Below, piece after piece: positions 18,541-27,374 of a stretch of 64,000 bases of DNA (positions are counted from its first letter, which is position 1; each line of letters opens with the position of its first letter). A program made the position numbers and the translations under genes. This stretch comes from Thiosocius sp963808165. GTDB taxonomy: Bacteria > Pseudomonadota > Gammaproteobacteria > Chromatiales > Chromatiaceae. Under the pieces are notes generated by a model. That model searched no databases, had not been told where the DNA came from, and saw only the letters and a list, made by a program, of their open reading frames with translations. The stretch is from the NCBI GenBank assembly GCA_963808165.1, contig CAWEET010000021.1, positions 1 through 64,000 on the forward strand. Reading direction: 5' to 3'.

Positions 18541-20862
18541 TCAGGAGGCGGGTTTGGCCGGTGTTGCGGCCTTGGCCGGTTCCTCCGGCTCTGCCGGTTT
18601 GTCGGTTTCGGCTGGCGCAGCCTCGGGCTTGGCCGCCGTTGCCGCGGGTTCGGCCTTGGCCGTCTGCTCAGATTCTCCGCTCACCTGTTCGGCCTTGTGC
18701 CTTAGCTGGGACCACCACTCGCCAAGGTAGCCCTGCTGCCACAGGCCGCCGAGCGCGGCGAACAGCAGCAGCACGAACAGGTAGAGTTTCCAGGGGCGCC
18801 TTTTGTCGGCGAACGGGTCGAGCATCGAGCGCTGTGCACTGGGTGGCAGTTCCGCGGTTCCGGTCAGCGTGGCGCCGAACGGGAGGTTGATCCGCGCCAG
18901 TGTGTTCACCGCCCAGCCGTTGGCATCCAGGATCGGGCCAAGATTGCGCTGCCGAAGTTTCAGAAAGGCGATGATCATCGACGGCCCCGAGATCAGTAGC
19001 ATGACCCCGGCGATCGCCAGCGGCATCTGCCACCAGCTCAGACTGAGAAAGCCGGTCAGCACCGATGCGATGGCCGTGCCGATCGCGCCGACCGCCAGGC
19101 CGATCGCGGCGAAGATCCCGGCGAATTTACCGATGTCGAACGGCGTCGGTGCCGCCTTGCCTGCCTTGTCCTTGGTCGACAATGCCTCGATACCCTTGGC
19201 CGAACTCGCTTCGACCGCCTTGTCCTGGGCGCCGGCGAACTTTTCGATCTGGCTCGAGATCATCCGGGAGATGCGTTTGTAAGGTGACCAGAATGCCTCG
19301 CGTATGCTGATCGGGTGTTCGATCAGCTTCACGATGGTCGCGTCCCAGTCTGCACCGTCGCGGTCATAGAACACGCCGTTGCGCCCGACCATCAGGTTCT
19401 CCGCATCGCCGTCGGTGAAGGCCGCGGCAATCGTCATCTTGTCATCGCCGCCGCGGCGCTTGCAATCGCAGTAGGCGAGATAGGTCTGGCTGCGTGTCGC
19501 CAGCGAGCTGTGCGCAGCAATGTCATCCACCGCGACGCACAGCTCGCAGCTCCGGCCGTCCAGGTACAGCGTTCCGGCCTGGAAGATGGCTTCGGTATCC
19601 GGCGTATAGAAGTCGCGCAGCGACACGAAGTTGTTGAGCAGCGTGTCGAGATGCTGGTAGTAGTGCACCAGACGGTCGACCGACGCGATCGCGTCGGCAT
19701 CGGCGGCGACCGCCTTGTCCCTCTCGATCAGGTCTGTGATAGCCGCCTTGGCGCCGCCCTCGACCAATTCCTTGACGCGTGCCGCACCCAGTACCGCCAC
19801 GGTGTCGCCGCGGTGCCGGGCGCGCCAGGCTGAATGGGCCGCAAAACGCGCGCTGATGTCTTCCCACTGGGCCTCGGTCAAGTCGCTCACATCGCCCAGC
19901 AAGGGGGCCACGACCTGCTCGCGAAACGCCGCCAGTGCCCCCGACCAGCGCGGGTTGACGGATTTTTTCAGCGACAAGGGTCGGTCGGCCTCGGCGCGGG
20001 CCAGCGGAAACGCCGCGAGTTCCTCGTTCGCGGGTGAGAGCGTCTTGAGCGCCAGCGCGGTGTAATCCGCCTCGCCCGGGTTGAGGTAGGCCCCGGCCCG
20101 CGGATCAAAGGCGACCAGGCGCGAACGGGTGAAATAGTCATCGATCTTGGCCTCTAGCGTCTCGAACAATGTCGCGGCCTGTTCGGTCGCATCACCCAGC
20201 GGACGGACATTGACCGCGTCTGATTCGGCCTCCGACCACCACTCGAGAAATTCATCGGCCGCACCGAAGAAGCTGTCGAGCAGTTCCTGGTCGATTCCGT
20301 CGGCGCCGCTGCGATCCGGGACCTTGCCGACACAGGCCATCACGTCCTCTATCGCCTTGGCGGTGGCCGAGTCGCCGCCGGCCGAGGCGGGCGGGACCAC
20401 GCCGTCGCCGTTGAATGCCGTCTCGGCGAAGATCTTGCTCGTATCCGCTGTCTCGGTGGCCGTGATCACCGTGGCATCCGGCTTGTCGAGGTTCTTGAGG
20501 ATTCGTCGCGCCGAGGCCAGCAGCTGCTGGCCATCTTCGTTGCCGTCGTCGATCGCCGACAGGGGCAGTCCCTCGGACTGGTTGAACAGGTCGGTCGGGT
20601 CTCGCAGGACTTCGCAGGTCCACTTGACCGCCTCCAGCACCTCGGGAACACGAATGCGCCCGTCCTGGTCGGTATCCAGCAGGGCCAGCGTGTGTTCATC
20701 GAATTCGATGCCGGTGGTCGGGCAGCTCAGCGCCGCCCAGAGCTTCTGGTCGAGCTCCGGCAGGTGGCGAATGTCGTCGGCCGAGTCGATGATGACCTGG
20801 TCGAATCCGCCGAGCCGGTGGAAACGCCAACTGTGATTATGTGCTTGTGCTTTGCTTGCCAT
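18541..20862 (-). CDS. Large EF-hand membrane protein, function unknown
   Basis: A 773-residue protein. The start at 20862 follows GGAG. A canonical EF-hand loop sits at residues 63-74 (DTDQDGRIRVPE: Asp at 1, 3 and 5, Gly at 6, Glu at 12), so calcium binding is likely. Residues 80-520 are mostly helical and acidic with a cysteine cluster (AYCDCKRRGGDD). Two or three membrane spans lie near 590-660 (FAAIGLAVGAIGTAIASVL, QMPLAIAGVMLLISGPSMII) and another near 700 (LYLFVLLLFAALGGLW). The C-terminus is a Pro/Ala/Lys/Glu-rich tail. It appears to belong to a conserved but unnamed family, and no partner gene is evident. Confidence 0.75.
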   Translation of the reverse strand: MASKAQAHNHSWRFHRLGGFDQVIIDSADDIRHLPELDQKLWAALSCPTTGIEFDEHTLALLDTDQDGRIRVPEVLEAVKWTCEVLRDPTDLFNQSEGLPLSAIDDGNEDGQQLLASARRILKNLDKPDATVITATETADTSKIFAETAFNGDGVVPPASAGGDSATAKAIEDVMACVGKVPDRSGADGIDQELLDSFFGAADEFLEWWSEAESDAVNVRPLGDATEQAATLFETLEAKIDDYFTRSRLVAFDPRAGAYLNPGEADYTALALKTLSPANEELAAFPLARAEADRPLSLKKSVNPRWSGALAAFREQVVAPLLGDVSDLTEAQWEDISARFAAHSAWRARHRGDTVAVLGAARVKELVEGGAKAAITDLIERDKAVAADADAIASVDRLVHYYQHLDTLLNNFVSLRDFYTPDTEAIFQAGTLYLDGRSCELCVAVDDIAAHSSLATRSQTYLAYCDCKRRGGDDKMTIAAAFTDGDAENLMVGRNGVFYDRDGADWDATIVKLIEHPISIREAFWSPYKRISRMISSQIEKFAGAQDKAVEASSAKGIEALSTKDKAGKAAPTPFDIGKFAGIFAAIGLAVGAIGTAIASVLTGFLSLSWWQMPLAIAGVMLLISGPSMIIAFLKLRQRNLGPILDANGWAVNTLARINLPFGATLTGTAELPPSAQRSMLDPFADKRRPWKLYLFVLLLFAALGGLWQQGYLGEWWSQLRHKAEQVSGESEQTAKAEPAATAAKPEAAPAETDKPAEPEEPAKAATPAKPAS

Positions 20863-21061
20863 GGATACTCCGTCTGGCCAGGTGCGCGTCGGGTCTCGCG
20901 CCCGGTACCGGGCGCGAGGCTCAACCCGCAACTATCCCGCAAAGGGGCGAAGGAAGGAAGGGGCTGTCTGACTTTAAGCGGTTGGGCAGGTTACCTCAGT
21001 GCGATATGGCAGCGCCAACCGGCCCGCCCTGGCGCCTACTGTGGCTTGCGGGCTCGGGCGC

Positions 21062-21961
21062 TCAGTCGTTTGGCCCGGCCGGACCGAGTTGGTCCAGCGT
21101 CGCCTCCGCCTCCAGCACCAATGCGCTATCGCCGGCCCGTTTACCCAGGTCGCGTGCACGCTCCAGCCAGGCCCTGGCATCCGGCTCGGCGCGTTGCGCG
21201 GCGCTGCGCCCGGCGCGCAGCAGATAGCTGCCGGCCAGCGTGGTGCGTCCCCGCTGCTCGGCCAGCGCACCGGCGGCGGCGAGCACACGGGTCATGCCAC
21301 GGAAGTCGCGATCCAGGCTGCGCAGCACAATCGCCTGGTCGAACAGGCGCAGCGCATCGTCGGTTTGGCCGCTGATGCCCGCCAAGTGGCCCTCCAGCTC
21401 GAGGCGGTCGGCCTTGCCACCCGCGGCTTCTGCGGCTGGCAGGGCGCTCAGGTGCCGGCGAATGGACGCGGCATCGCCGCGGTCGGCAGCGATCAGGCCG
21501 GCAAGGAAGTGCGCCTTGGCCGCGGTGGCTGCCGCGAGTTTTGGATCACGCAGCAAGGTTTGCAACATGTCCTCGGCCGTGGCCGGATCACCCGCCCGAT
21601 AATGGATGGTCGCGCCCAGCAACTGCAGTTCGGGGTCCGGGCCGAGTGCGCGTCGCACCCGTTCCGCATCGGCCTGTGTGACCTGGTCCATGGCCGCCTG
21701 ATAATCGCCCAGGTAGGTCTGCGACAGGGCCAGGTTGAAGCGCGCATCGATGATCGCCTCGGGCTGGTCTTCGATCAGCGCCTCATCCAGCGTGGCCTCA
21801 TAAAGCGTGGCTGCCTGGGCATACTGACCCTGCGAGAAGGCGAGCTGCGCGGAACGATTCAGTGACGCACGCTCGGTTTCGGGTTGCTCCTCAGGCTCCG
21901 GCGTGCTGCTGCAGGCAGTCAGCAGCAGGATCAGGGACAACGCCGCCAGGTGCCGATTCAT
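21062..21961 (-). CDS. TPR-containing lipoprotein of the MCE locus
   Basis: A 299-residue lipoprotein: leader MNRHLAALSLILLLTACSS with lipobox LLTAC. TPR-like helical pairs follow (AQLAFSQGQYAQAATLYEAT, ARFNLALSQTYLGDYQAAMD). It overlaps the MlaD stop as ATGA, so it is the last gene of the MCE unit. In Mla-type systems an outer-membrane lipoprotein partners the MCE protein; this one may play that role here, which is inference from position only. Confidence 0.8.
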   Translation of the reverse strand: MNRHLAALSLILLLTACSSTPEPEEQPETERASLNRSAQLAFSQGQYAQAATLYEATLDEALIEDQPEAIIDARFNLALSQTYLGDYQAAMDQVTQADAERVRRALGPDPELQLLGATIHYRAGDPATAEDMLQTLLRDPKLAAATAAKAHFLAGLIAADRGDAASIRRHLSALPAAEAAGGKADRLELEGHLAGISGQTDDALRLFDQAIVLRSLDRDFRGMTRVLAAAGALAEQRGRTTLAGSYLLRAGRSAAQRAEPDARAWLERARDLGKRAGDSALVLEAEATLDQLGPAGPND

Positions 21962-23010
21962 GGCCGTACCTCGCGCGGCGGCAGCCGGGCGGCGCCGTTT
22001 GGCGGCGCGCTGCCACCGCCGAGCAGCCAGCTGCTGCGCAGCTGGCGCAGCAGGGTTTCCAACTCGGCCAGGGTCTGCTGCGTCATACCCATCAGCACCG
22101 GGACGCTGGCGGTCGCGGCACTGACGTCACGCGTGATCTTGGGCAGCTCCGGCGAGGTCTTGCTCAGGTCGCGCATCACGCCGTCCAGCGATGTCAGGAT
22201 GGAGCTGATCCTTGCATTGATCTCCGGCAGGTCTTTGCTCTGTGCATTGATCGACTCCGACAGCGAGGCAATCTGCTCGGCAGTGGTTTGAATCTCTTCG
22301 AGGATCGGGGCGAAGGCGGCGACGGTATTGTTGGCATTGCCCAGCAGGGATTCGAACTGGCGCGCAGTGGCATCGTCGGCCAGCAGGTGACCCAGCGAAC
22401 CCTCACCCCGTTCGATCCGCGTAGTCAATGAGCTGATGTCGCCCAGCATGACCTGCAGGCTGCCGTCCGGGTTGGCGAAGCGCTCGGTCAGATCGGCCAG
22501 CGCGGTGATCGCGCGCTCGGTCTGCTCCAGGATCGGGATCACCCGGCTGCGCACGTCTTCCATGATCTCGCCGATACTGTCGGTCGGTGCGCGGTCAGGT
22601 GCCGCATTGAGCACCGCGTAGTCCCAATCCATCACCTCGCCATAACCGCGCGTGATCTCCAGAAAGGCCTCGCCCGCGACACCGAAGGTCTTGCGAATCA
22701 CGCCTCTGGAATCGCGCCGCACGAATGGCGCCATGTCCGGCTGGATCTTTGCTTCGGCATAGATCTTCTCGTTGGGATCGATCACGATCTGCGTGATCTT
22801 GCCGGCCGTCGTGCCGAGGATCTCGATCTTCGCGCCCTCGCTGAGACCGAACAGCCCCTCGTCGGGCAACACCAGGCGCAACTGCTTGCTCGGATTGAAC
22901 CATTCCCGGATCGCATTTGCCTGCAGCATGCTGACCACGAACAGCGATACGGCCACCAGTACGAAGGCGCCGAGGAGGATACGTCTGGGGCGGTCACGTC
23001 TGGCTTGCAT
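21958..23010 (-). CDS. mlaD: MlaD-like MCE substrate-binding protein
   Basis: A 350-residue periplasmic MCE protein that would bind lipid between the two membranes. One N-terminal anchor helix ILLGAFVLVAVSLFVVSML is followed by one MCE domain (about 40-120): LVLPDEGLFGLSEGAKIEIL then GTTAGKITQI and FGVAGEAFLEITRG. A long helical region follows (residues 150-330) with heptad character, typical of proteins that form a hexameric barrel or needle. It is coupled to the TPR lipoprotein downstream and preceded by the ATPase-like and permease genes. Confidence 0.9.
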   Translation of the reverse strand: MQARRDRPRRILLGAFVLVAVSLFVVSMLQANAIREWFNPSKQLRLVLPDEGLFGLSEGAKIEILGTTAGKITQIVIDPNEKIYAEAKIQPDMAPFVRRDSRGVIRKTFGVAGEAFLEITRGYGEVMDWDYAVLNAAPDRAPTDSIGEIMEDVRSRVIPILEQTERAITALADLTERFANPDGSLQVMLGDISSLTTRIERGEGSLGHLLADDATARQFESLLGNANNTVAAFAPILEEIQTTAEQIASLSESINAQSKDLPEINARISSILTSLDGVMRDLSKTSPELPKITRDVSAATASVPVLMGMTQQTLAELETLLRQLRSSWLLGGGSAPPNGAARLPPREVRP

Positions 23011-23087
23011 CGGCTAGCGTCCCCCTTGCGTGCTGATCGGCCCGCACAGCGGCGTGGGTTGGGATGAACATTGCAGGCCGCCGCGGC

Positions 23088-23807
23088 TCATCTGCCGGAC
23101 TCCAGGTCTAGCAGTTGCGCGCCGACCAGGCGGTAGCGCCGATTCGCCGGGATGCTGGCGTCGGCAAGGTGCCCCATGTGCTCGGTGAACCAGATCACCG
23201 ATCCTGCGCGTCGGCGGACTTGCTGAATTGCAATCATCATGGGTACCAGCAGGGACGAGTCCTCGTACTCCATCGGATGTTCCAGAATAACCAGAGAGGG
23301 CCGACCGAGAAAGGCCTGGACACAGGCTGCACGCTCCAGGTCCGCGTTGGTACATTCGTCGGGTAGGGCGATCGGCAGACCCGGAAGACCGAAGCGCAGT
23401 GCCAGTGCGCTTGCGCTCTCGCGCAGCTGCGTTTCGGGCAGGATCGTGTGGTGCATGCTCGGAAGCAGGACGTTTTCCATCACCGGACGCGTCTCCATCC
23501 ACTGGCCCTGGCTGCGGATGCGGCCTACGCCGCGCCGCCGGGCGAATGCTTCGCGCAAGCTCAGCGCGCTCCAGGGAGTGCCCAGGTAACGCACGCTGTC
23601 GCCGCCCGACTCACCGAGGCCGAGCAGGCCGTCGGCGATGTCGCTGCTGTGTTCCTTGTGGCGCGTCTGTACCAGTTGGAGTTCACCAGGACCGAGCCTG
23701 AGATCGATGCTCAATGCTGGTAGTGAACCACGCGCGGCGATGCGCAGTCCGTCAGCAGACAGCAGGGCTTGCGCCTCGTTCGATATCTCGTCGGTCGCCG
23801 GGTTCAT
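23088..23807 (-). CDS. Degenerate ABC-type ATPase subunit of the MCE locus
   Basis: 239 residues in the position of MlaF. The overall order of an ABC nucleotide-binding domain can be traced, but its motifs have decayed. Where Walker A (GxxGxGKS) should be it reads GELQLVQTRHKEHSSDIADG with no GKS. The LSGGQ signature region reads ECTNADLERAACVQAFLGRP. Walker B reads LVILEHPME, with the catalytic DE replaced by EH. A Q-loop-like RSQGQWMETRPVMENVLLP remains. The frame is intact and begins 4 bases after the permease stop, so it is kept as a protein. ATP hydrolysis seems unlikely. Confidence 0.75.
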   Translation of the reverse strand: MNPATDEISNEAQALLSADGLRIAARGSLPALSIDLRLGPGELQLVQTRHKEHSSDIADGLLGLGESGGDSVRYLGTPWSALSLREAFARRRGVGRIRSQGQWMETRPVMENVLLPSMHHTILPETQLRESASALALRFGLPGLPIALPDECTNADLERAACVQAFLGRPSLVILEHPMEYEDSSLLVPMMIAIQQVRRRAGSVIWFTEHMGHLADASIPANRRYRLVGAQLLDLESGR

Positions 23808-23811
23808 GATT

Positions 23812-24549
23812 TCATAGCAGTGCGGTGATCAGCCCGCCGATGCCGAACGTGGTGATCAGCGAGGTGACGAAGGCCTTCGGCAGTGCCCGTCTGACACCGT
23901 GGGGGCCGGGTCCCACACGGCTGCCGAACCAGATCGAAAGATAGGCGACGATGTAACCGGTCAGCAGCGGCTTGACGATCAGCAACAGGTGGTCGTTCAG
24001 CGACATGATCCCGACTACCTCAGTGATGAATTCCAGCGGAGAGGTTTTCGCCAGCCCGGCAATCTCGGCTGCCAGATAACCGGACCAGAGGGCCGTGTGC
24101 AGAAAGATGTTGCTGAGCAGGAACGCGGCGGCCGCGACCGCAAAGGCGCGTGGGATGATGATGAAATCGGTCGGATCGATTCCATGCGATGCGAGCTGGC
24201 GCATATGGCCGGACTTGGTGAGCTGGCCGATTTCGTCCACCAAGACGGAGCCGCTCCGGCCGATGATGATCAGCACCGTACCGACCGGTGCGATCTGCCT
24301 CACCAGTGCGAGCACGATGAACTCGCCGGTGCGCTCCTCCATGCCGGTGAAGCTCAGCCAGTAGACGAGTTGCACGATCAGCCCGATGCCGACCAGTACC
24401 GCCGCGATCATCACTGCCGGTAAGCCGCGCACACCCACCTGGTACAGGTAGAGGGAGAACTCCTTGCGCATGGTGCGTCGCCAGTTCCCCGGGACCAGGC
24501 CGCGGGCCATTACACTGGCGAAGTCGCCGACAAACTCGAGTGCAGCCAT
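23812..24549 (-). CDS. MlaE-type permease
   Basis: A 245-residue MCE-system permease. The N-terminal amphipathic helix LEFVGDFASVMARGLVPGNW is followed by ALVRQIAPVGTVLIIIGRSG and GSVLVDEIGQL, the MlaE signature around the coupling helix, and membrane spans such as VMIAAVLVGIGLIVQLVYWL and IIPRAFAVAAAAFLLSNIF. ATG at 24549 is the best ATG. The frame is open far upstream, but that part overlaps the cyclase-like gene and is non-conserved. It would move lipid together with the MlaD-like protein. Confidence 0.87.
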   Translation of the reverse strand: MAALEFVGDFASVMARGLVPGNWRRTMRKEFSLYLYQVGVRGLPAVMIAAVLVGIGLIVQLVYWLSFTGMEERTGEFIVLALVRQIAPVGTVLIIIGRSGSVLVDEIGQLTKSGHMRQLASHGIDPTDFIIIPRAFAVAAAAFLLSNIFLHTALWSGYLAAEIAGLAKTSPLEFITEVVGIMSLNDHLLLIVKPLLTGYIVAYLSIWFGSRVGPGPHGVRRALPKAFVTSLITTFGIGGLITALL

Positions 24550-24641
24550 GACACGCGAGACGATGCCTCGCCCTGGCGCATTCCGCCGGAGGGATGGGCC
24601 GGTTCCGCTGCGAATGGCAACGGCAGCCGAGTCCCGCGGAA

Positions 24642-27068
24642 TCACAGCTGACCACCCAGCAGGTAGGTGGAGAACTCGCCGACCTGCTCGAGGTAATGAT
24701 GCCCGCGCAGCTGGAACAGATATTTCTCCCTGAGTTCTTCGTATACCGTTTCGGTGACCTGGATCGTGCCCGGCAGACTGGTGTCGGCCATGATGCCGGC
24801 AGCCTGGACCGCCTCGCCCCAGAACGCGAACGAGCGCTTTTCGGCACCGACTAGGCTGCCGACTGCGGGGCCGACGTCGATGCCGATCCGAAACGCAAGT
24901 GGTGCCTGGTGCCGGGCGAACAGGGTTTCGCAAATCGCCCTGACACGCAGCGCGAACTCAGTGAGGCGCTCAACGGACGATTCGGTGTCCTCGTTCGGGT
25001 CGACGGAGGCGATCACCTGGTCGCTGAAGAACTTCAGGTAGCCTATCCGGTACTCGGCGGCGGCCGTCTGCAGTTCGTGTAACAGCTGGGCGACTGTGCT
25101 CTCCCGCTTGTCCGCTTCCGCGGGTTCGGCCAGCACCATCGCATCGGTCAGGCGCAGCGACATCACCGCCAGGCGCTCGACCACCTCGGCACTGCTGCCA
25201 CCGCTGGCATCGGCACCGGCTGCAAGCCGGGCCGTGAAGGCCGCCGCGCGTCGGTCTGCCAGACTGGTATCCAGGTCATGCTGGCGAAAGGCCGCCTCGA
25301 CCTCCGGGTGACGGCCGCGGTCGCCGCTGGCCTTCGCCGAAGGGTCCTGCACGCGCGCGCCGGGCTGCGGGCCGATGGGCGTGTGCCGGGCGCTGCGCAT
25401 GGCCAGCAGGTTGGCCAATGCCTTGGCAAAGCTCAGCGTGTGTTCGGGCCACTCCAGACGCCTGCCGGTGTCCTCCAGCCACAGTGCCCCGGTGACGCGG
25501 TCTGCCACCCGGACCGGCACACTGATCAGCGCCCGGCAGCCGAGTGGTCCGAGATAGTGATGATGCAGGGACGACAGGCGCGGATCGGCAGTCACGTCGA
25601 TGGCACGAAAGACGGTTTGATCCTGCAACGCCGTGAACAGCTCCGGGTGCTCCGCTCTGGTCAGCCGTGAGCCCTGCGTATGCCCCCCGGTATCGCGGTC
25701 GAAGCAGTCCAGGCAGGTGAGGCTGCCGTTGTCTGTGTCGAGACGCCAGATGCTGACCCGCCGCACGCGCGCCGCATGACCCGCGGCCTCGGTCACCGGC
25801 TGCAGTGCATCCGGGGCCTGCGGATCGAACAGCGCGGTCTGGCCGGAGGCGAGCTTGCCGAATGCCTCGCCCTCGGCATCCAACTGGGCCTCGCGTTCCA
25901 GAACCCGCAGCGCGTCACGGTCGGTGCGCAGCCCCTGGCGTATCACCAGTGCGGCAAGCATGGCGGCAAGCGCGATCACCGACAGCCCCATGATCAGCGT
26001 TTGGCGCACGTTGTCTGCCACGAAGCCAACGAAATCGTCCTCCGGTACCACGACCAGTACCGACCAGTCGCGCTGTACCTGCTGATCGAGGGAAGACACC
26101 GAACTGATATAGCGGCGGCCATCCAGTTCGAAGTAACGGCGGCCGTGCCGCTCGATCCGGTAGCGGTCGAACGCCCGCTGGATCACCGGGTCACCGAGGT
26201 CTTCGATGGTGGCCAGACGCGGCTCACCGTCGCTTTCCTCCATGACCAGTTTGGCGCTCGGGTGGGCGATCAGTCGGCCGCTGTCGTCGATGATCAGGGC
26301 CTGGCCGGTCTTGCCTATGCTGAGCGTTTGCAGGAACTTGCTGATCGTCTCGAGTGTGACATCCGCGCCAATCACCGCTCGCAAGGTGTCGTCCTGACCG
26401 ACCACCGGTACGGACGCGGTGACACCCGCGGTAAGGTCGGTGAAGAACGGGTAGACGTCGGTCCAGAAGACCCCGCGTGCCTCATCGGCGCCCTGGTACC
26501 AGGGTCGGATGCGTGGGTCGTACTGGTCCCACGGCCTGATTTCCTGCGAGACGACCTGTCCAGCGCTGTCGCGCCGGGTCAACTCTATCTCGAAGCCGTT
26601 CGCAGCACTGGTGGATTGCCGGATCAGCTTGGTTTCCAGCCCTTCTCGGTCACCATCGTCATAGCGTCGCACCATTATGAACTCACCGTCTGCGGTGCCG
26701 ACGAAGATCGCCGTCAGTCCCTTGGCATGGGTCATGATACCGATCAGGTAAGGCTCGACCCGTCCCTGTGGAAGGCCATCTTGCAGATCGCCGCCGAGCA
26801 GGTCGTGAGAAAGAAGGACGATCCGACTCATCGGCCTGATATAGGCCTGCACATCGGTTTCTATACGGCTCTGCAGGTTCGTGACCACACGTTCGGACAG
26901 CGTCAGCGTGTCGGCGCGCATCGCCTGGTAGTTATGGATCGCGATACCGGTCAGTGCGAGCAGCATGATCAAGACGACGGCCAGTGGCAGCAGGATGCGC
27001 CTGCGCCTGCGCCGGGCGATCGCCCGTGCCTCTTCGAAGCCCTGGTATTCGAATCCGGATGTACTCAT
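24642..27068 (-). CDS. Membrane sensor with Cache, GAF and degenerate class III cyclase domains
   Basis: 808 residues. Order: basic N-terminus, helix ILLPLAVVLIMLLALTGIAI (about 25-45), a periplasmic double-Cache sensor (about 50-340), a second helix near 355-380, GAF (about 410-560), and a C-terminal class III nucleotide cyclase fold (about 630-808). In the last, the first metal aspartate position (VLFADI in active enzymes) reads VMSLRL, and the usual GDxVNxAxR motif reads GEAVQAAGIM, so the catalytic Asn and Arg are missing; only the second Asp (FFSDQVIASVD) remains. It is probably a non-catalytic or altered signalling domain. The gene sits just upstream of the MCE permease on the same strand. 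Confidence 0.8.
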   Translation of the reverse strand: MSTSGFEYQGFEEARAIARRRRRRILLPLAVVLIMLLALTGIAIHNYQAMRADTLTLSERVVTNLQSRIETDVQAYIRPMSRIVLLSHDLLGGDLQDGLPQGRVEPYLIGIMTHAKGLTAIFVGTADGEFIMVRRYDDGDREGLETKLIRQSTSAANGFEIELTRRDSAGQVVSQEIRPWDQYDPRIRPWYQGADEARGVFWTDVYPFFTDLTAGVTASVPVVGQDDTLRAVIGADVTLETISKFLQTLSIGKTGQALIIDDSGRLIAHPSAKLVMEESDGEPRLATIEDLGDPVIQRAFDRYRIERHGRRYFELDGRRYISSVSSLDQQVQRDWSVLVVVPEDDFVGFVADNVRQTLIMGLSVIALAAMLAALVIRQGLRTDRDALRVLEREAQLDAEGEAFGKLASGQTALFDPQAPDALQPVTEAAGHAARVRRVSIWRLDTDNGSLTCLDCFDRDTGGHTQGSRLTRAEHPELFTALQDQTVFRAIDVTADPRLSSLHHHYLGPLGCRALISVPVRVADRVTGALWLEDTGRRLEWPEHTLSFAKALANLLAMRSARHTPIGPQPGARVQDPSAKASGDRGRHPEVEAAFRQHDLDTSLADRRAAAFTARLAAGADASGGSSAEVVERLAVMSLRLTDAMVLAEPAEADKRESTVAQLLHELQTAAAEYRIGYLKFFSDQVIASVDPNEDTESSVERLTEFALRVRAICETLFARHQAPLAFRIGIDVGPAVGSLVGAEKRSFAFWGEAVQAAGIMADTSLPGTIQVTETVYEELREKYLFQLRGHHYLEQVGEFSTYLLGGQL

Positions 27069-27086
27069 CGGGGCGCGACCGCGCGA

Positions 27087-27374
27087 TCAGCGCATCCTGC
27101 CACGCGGCGCGGGGCGCGGCATCGGCCGCGCCGGCAGCGGGGTCGGTCGCACGGGGGGGCGGGCGATCGGGTGCTCCGGGCGCGGGCGGTGCGTCGGAGG
27201 ACGCGGGTAGCCGGGGCGATAGTGGCTGTGGTAATACCAGTCGTCATGCGGCCAGTAATAGCCCGAGCTGTAGCTGACGCCGTAGCTGGTCGAGCCGCCG
27301 CAGCCGGCCAGCAAGAGCACCGCGACGACGGGCATCAAGATCCGGCAGCAGAGGCGTGTTCCACGGGCCATCAT
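27087..27374 (-). CDS. Small proline/arginine-rich lipoprotein
   Basis: A 95-residue lipoprotein with leader LMPVVAVLLLAGCGG (lipobox LLAGC), then a Tyr/Ser-rich segment (SYGVSYSSGYYWPHDDWYYH) and a Pro/Arg-rich tail. The start ATG overlaps the preceding VOC gene's stop as ATGA, and the cyclase-like gene starts 19 bases after it, so it is within the operon. Function is unknown; the tail might bind peptidoglycan or anionic surfaces, which is speculation. Confidence 0.7.
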   Translation of the reverse strand: MMARGTRLCCRILMPVVAVLLLAGCGGSTSYGVSYSSGYYWPHDDWYYHSHYRPGYPRPPTHRPRPEHPIARPPVRPTPLPARPMPRPAPRGRMR

